Origin: Chamaecyparis obtusa
Lineage: Eukaryota; Streptophyta; Pinopsida; Cupressales; Cupressaceae
Assembly: GCA_027943335.1 (NCBI GenBank)
Contig: BSBK01006752.1
Span: 197,001-261,000, forward strand
Direction: 5' to 3'
DNA length: 64,000 nt
Part shown: positions 60,059 to 64,000 of the stretch, one piece after another
How the letters are laid out: the number at the start of each line of letters is the position of its first letter
How positions within the stretch are numbered: position 1 is the stretch's first letter
Position numbers and translations under genes: made by a program
Notes under the pieces: generated by a model
The model's input: the letters and a program-made list of their open reading frames with translations, nothing else
Told to the model about the DNA's origin: nothing
Databases searched by the model: none

Positions 60059-60859
60059 TTGAGTTCTTTTTTTGAGTTTGCATATTTTGGAAACCCTAGG
60101 AGGGATATGTTTTCTTTATGTAGGGATTTTGGGTATTATTTTGATTACGCTAATCGATTTTGGAAGAGCTCTGGAAGAATTGGAAGGTTTTGAGAAAGCT
60201 TGTTTTGGTGGGCATTGTCTTGTGTTTGTTTGAAGGCTTGGATTTTGAAGGTTGGCTTGGATCTTTCTTGGCTTCACATTTTCAGGCGTAGGTTGAGGTA
60301 GGGTTTGAAACCCTCGTAATTTTGCAAATTCTCCTTTTAGAAAGATTGTATTCTTTGTGTCTGGAATTGCTATGTGATTGATTTAAAGTTGATTTCAGTT
60401 TTGATTTTGGGTGTGGTTGTGAAAATTGGATTAAATTGATGTTATATGGATCTGGTATTTCATTTTGGGTGTTTGAAAATCCTAGGATAAATCTTAATAA
60501 AATTCATACTTCTTTTCTCTCAATATGTTCCTAAAAGATTGATTTAGGTATTGCATGAAAGATTGAAAAAAAAATAATGGATGTTTGTTTTGCAAAAAAC
60601 CCTAGTTCCATTTGAGAAAATCAATTTCATTAAAAAGATGTATTTAGGTTTGTATTTTATGTGTGAAAGTTTGATGATTAAATCTATTATTTGGTTGTTT
60701 TTTTTTAAAAATATATTATTAAATTAAAATAGGCTTGTTGTATTGTTTGCAATGCAATTAAATTACTGTTATTTTCTTAAAAATAAAATTTAGTTTTATT
60801 TTTAAAAGAAAATAATTTTTTAAAAAAATTATATAAAAAAAAATTAAAAAATTTTATTA

Positions 60860-61075
60860 GGGAGGGGGACCCCATCCCCCAGCCCCCGACAACAATGATT
60901 GTCGTAGCAGCACATGCTGCTGCCGACAACAATCATGATTACTGTCATGCACCAGTTACTGTCTACAACAGTCACTGCTGCCACGGTAGCAGTGCTGTTG
61001 TAGGGCAGTCACTGCTACCGCGACAACAAGGCTGTTGTAGGGCAGCAGGGAGGGGTGGGCCATTCCCCCCCTTTG
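60860..61075 (+). repeat. GC-rich island with strong hairpins
   Basis: Sits between very AT-rich arms. Contains CGACAACAATGATTGTCG (6-bp stem), AGCAGCACATGCTGCT (7-bp stem), and at 60963-61003 a long hairpin: CTACAACAG and CTGTTGTAG pair outside CACTGCT and AGCAGTG, with one unpaired T and an 8-nt loop. Repeats of CAGTCACTGCT follow. Confidence 0.75.
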
Positions 61076-61713
61076 TTATTAACTTTATTTTAATTTAATT
61101 AAAATTTAATTTATTAATTTTTAAAAAAAAATTTAAATATTATTTATTTTAATTTAGTTTATTTGTATATTAGTTTTTAATTTAATTTAATTTTTAATTA
61201 GATTATTTAATATTTAATTTATTTTAATTCGTAAATTAGTTTATTTAATTTGATTTGTTTTAATTTAGTTTAATTGTTTTTAAGTTGGTTTACTCTAAAG
61301 GGATCTTTTTTTTATAGTATTATTTTATATAATTGATTGAAATTAAAGGACTTGTTGTGGGTTTGAGTCCATTGTGTGGTTACACCTAAGATGTTTTATT
61401 TATTTTTATGGTAGTTAATTTTGTGGGGAGTATTGTATACTAGAGGCTTAGGGGAGTGATTTCTATTATGATGGAGTTTTGTTTTATGTTGTATCGGGGA
61501 ACTATTTTAGAGATTGCATGGTTATGATTGCACATATGCTTTTTGTGCATACTTTTTATGATGGTTGGTTTAGGGCCAATGTGTGCATCCCTGATGTCTT
61601 TTATGGACAAAGATGTGATTATATTATTGTTTTGGAACCTAGGTGGCTATTTATTGGTTGTGATCCTAGGGGAGGTTAAATAGGTGCATGTTAGGGGAGT
61701 GGTTTACAATAGG

Positions 61714-62047
61714 GTTTTGGGGCCCAAAGAGGCTAGTACTAGGGTAACCTATTGTAAGTTATTTAATAAATGATAACCTAATAATAAAACTTGGGGGCAA
61801 CATTAAATACAAGATTGATCATTGATGCCTCGCCCATGTCTTGAGTGGTTGTATAGGCTAAGGATGGGAATGAGATGATAACTAGAGAGTAGGAATGATT
61901 ATGATTTCTTATCTTCATGAGAGGGTATTCTAGTTCTGCATGGGTCATGTTGAGCATTTGGGGTCCAGAGTGGCCAGTCTAGGGTAACTCAATCTGATAG
62001 ACGCTTGAGGGTTTGGGGTCTAGAGAGACTAGTCTAGGGTAACTCAA
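61714..62047 (+). repeat. Three copies of a 35-bp CTAGGGTAACTCAA repeat
   Basis: Copies near 61716, 61957 and 62011 share TTTGGGGYC.AGAGWGRC and AGTCTAGGGTAACTCAA. They lie inside the large LTR. Confidence 0.7.
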
Positions 62048-63510
62048 GTAGTTCTCCATATGATGACACTCCCATAGTATGTAGCCTAAGTCTCCTCCAT
62101 TGTTTCTGCATTTTCCTCTAGTGATGTATCTTGTTGTCTCATTTTTACTTGGTGGTTTAATTTGTATTATTTAGTATTTTGGTACATGTTGGTTATTTGA
62201 TGATTATTTATCTTTAGTTGTGGTGCCTTTGAGTTAGTGAGCCTTCAGGACCTTTGCTTAGATGTTTTGATTGATTTTGTTATCTGAGTGGGGTTTGTTG
62301 TTATCTCATTAGCACAATGGGAGTGGACCTTTGGTTCCACAAGGTCGGGTGGTAGTGTTTTCTTTTACCATTTGAGATTCTGACGTTTCTGTAGCAGTGC
62401 TGGAGGATGATTGTATTTGTTACCTTCTTATTCTTCATTGGAGGCTTGTTCATTCCTATCTTTTGGTGTTCATGATTATATCTTGTATCAGTGCTTCAAA
62501 GTTGCAGATATTGTATTATATTTTGCATTCGATTATTGTAACATACCCTACAACTTGTGTAGAGGATGTTGTATCATTATATATACCTTATGGTATTGGA
62601 TGTACTTGTTATTCATATAAGTTAATTGTAATTATCCTTAATCTAAATATCTATTTTGTTTACGTAATTCTACGTCATGGGACCCTCAAGGATTGTTAAC
62701 TGTAATTGAGTTGTGCTTATGTACTTGTTTGTATCTCATGGTTGTATTGCTTTCACATTGTTATCATCACTGTTTGTAAACACTTAAGAAAAAAATTATT
62801 TTGTAAACATAGTGACTTGTATTAGGTTAAATTCTCCTGGTTTCCCTGACGGGGCATTACATTCCATCCTTGATTTTTCTGCTTATGTCTAGTGGAGATT
62901 TGATGATAAGAGAATGATAATGAACTATATGGAAGGTGATGAAAAGGCCAAGGCTATCTATGAGGATAAAATTGAGGATTTGAATTAGAGGGTTAGCAAA
63001 ATTGATAACACTCTAAGGAAGATAATGCAGGATAGTCACAAGATCCTCAAGGTTTCAACTAATAATATGAAGACTCTTGTGGCTAAGCTGGAAGCTTCTC
63101 ATCAAGATAAAAGCTTTATCAACATGGATCAAGAAGCTAAGGTGAGTGTTGGTACTACCGTGGGTCCTGGGAGAAGAACAAGAGCGAGTATGAAGAAGAA
63201 GGCTTCCCTGACCCCTAAAGAGATCTAGGAGCTCAAGACCGTAGCTCAAAATATGAGCCAACGAGAGGAAGAGGTCACTACAACCTTGAAAACTTTGGGT
63301 TAATTTTGTTATGTTTTTTGTCTCTTATTGGCCTTTGGCTAACTTTTTGCTAGTTTTTTAGGGGATTGGCTGGGCTGCTTTTGTCCATCCATTTTTTGTT
63401 TAGTTTGTCTTTCTATTACAGATTATATTGACTAATCTTTTGTAATCATCTTATAAAGGGTTTTAGGTCCCTTCAAAACCTATTTTTGTAGTAATAAAAA
63501 ACTTTATGAA

Positions 63511-64000
63511 TTCAAAAGTGTTATTTATAACATTTTTTATTGCTATTATATTATTTTCTAATTCATAATAATGTGTCTAAGGAGTATTTGTTGTAGCGAT
63601 TACAAGGATTTTGTGGAGTAAATAGGGAGTACTTGGGCATGGTGGAACAAGACAATGTTCTAGTAGGGTTATTATGCACAATCATTATATTTGTAATCTT
63701 GTCATATGTATTTGTAAATTGGACAAAAGTTGTGTCAAATATAGGTGAAATTTAACTAAAGTTGTTCATGCCATATGAATGAGGTTAAAATGTATTCAAC
63801 ATCATTCATTTGTTTTAAGGGGGGAAATATGAGATCTATTCTCAAACCCAAATTCCCCACAAGGAGATTCGATTTGATCAACCTAGAGGTTAATACACAA
63901 TCGAATCAATTTATGGTTAATATGGAAGAAAGAAAAAATTTGATGTTTCCCCTAGGTGGAAAATGTGTTATACTTGAAATTGAAATAATTGAAGTGCAAA
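63511..64000. other. Terminal spacer with no recognised feature
   Basis: AT-rich. No supported gene or repeat boundary on either strand. Confidence 0.5.

Larger units (their letters stand above)
58945..62861. mobile_element. 3.9 kb solo LTR (or LTR-like element), 5-bp duplication TTCCA
   Basis: Flanked by TTCCA at 58940-58944 and 62862-62866. Starts TGTAATGCCCC and ends GGGGCATTACA, so TG..CA with an 11-bp inverted terminus. No primer site, polypurine tract or second LTR is seen inside, and no coding. The length is large for a single LTR but within the range known for some Tat relatives. Orientation is not clear. Confidence 0.75.
58450..63510 (+). pseudogene. Unrecognised coding relic, Lys/Glu-rich, split by an LTR-like insertion
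   Basis: Left piece (58450-58944): MEKKDKSSHITKSKSASKDV, LVELRFKDFKDKREEITHEV and HEIKTLSFKYHALSAKVKEM. Right piece (62862-63303): EGDEKAKAIYEDKIEDLN, RVSKIDNTLRKIMQDSHKIL and NMKTLVAKLEASHQDKSF. Both are charged and heptad-like, suggesting one coiled-coil chain. A 3' flank with AATAAAAAAC near 63490 looks like a polyadenylated end. It could be a LINE-type ORF1 or a retrocopy of an unknown gene. Stops occur in both pieces. I do not recognise the family. Confidence 0.4.

Noticed and set aside
1..64000. CRISPR arrays, bacterial operons, or organellar DNA
   Set aside because: Repeat structure, introns and transposon types are plant nuclear; no spaced direct-repeat array with unique spacers and no organelle genes were seen.

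Overview
This is a plant nuclear window, AT-rich and almost entirely made of old, mutated transposable elements plus one broken disease-resistance gene. The mix of decayed Tat-type Ty3/gypsy elements, a copia element, L1-type LINEs and a TIR-NBS-LRR relic with a conserved C-terminal exon suggests a large gymnosperm genome, most likely a conifer. That assignment is inference. No gene here looks fully intact, and I see no tRNA, rRNA or CRISPR.

Layout. (1) 1-12964, + strand: the 3' part of a Tat-lineage Ty3/gypsy element with gag, protease, RT, two RNase H domains and integrase, broken by stops and frameshifts. It is followed by a 4.8 kb post-pol region and a 3' LTR. The post-pol region holds an antisense plant-mobile-domain (PMD) gene relic with its own TATA box and an intron. 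(2) 12965-17530, - strand: a second, truncated gypsy element lacking a recognisable gag and carrying a mutated RT. (3) 17531-27155, + strand: a non-autonomous gag+protease-only LTR element. Its two LTRs share R/U5 but not U3. Its 5' LTR carries a solo LTR, and a small TIR transposon sits just after its coding region. (4) 27459-29127: an ORF1-only 'half LINE' with a 14-bp target-site duplication. (5) 34538-37496: a TIR-NBS-LRR pseudogene with a large internal deletion. (6) 39800-45319: a 5'-truncated L1-type LINE. (7) 47113-48641: degenerate CCCTAAA-like repeats and GA microsatellites. (8) 48988-57561, - strand: a Ty1/copia element with both LTRs, PBS and PPT, into which two small TRIM elements with 138-bp LTRs have inserted. 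(9) 58450-63510: a broken, possibly coiled-coil-coding sequence split by a 3.9 kb LTR-like insertion (58945-62861) with a 5-bp duplication.

The genes do not form a pathway; the relation between them is nesting. The TRIMs are younger than the copia, the solo LTR is younger than its host 5' LTR, and the Tat element probably inserted into the second gypsy. Many lesions are C-to-T or G-to-A type, as expected of long-silenced, methylated repeats. The most interesting signals are the TRIM family with a tRNA-like internal segment, the antisense PMD gene with its own promoter inside a retrotransposon, the chimeric gag-only element, the TIR element with a 4-bp duplication, and the half LINE.
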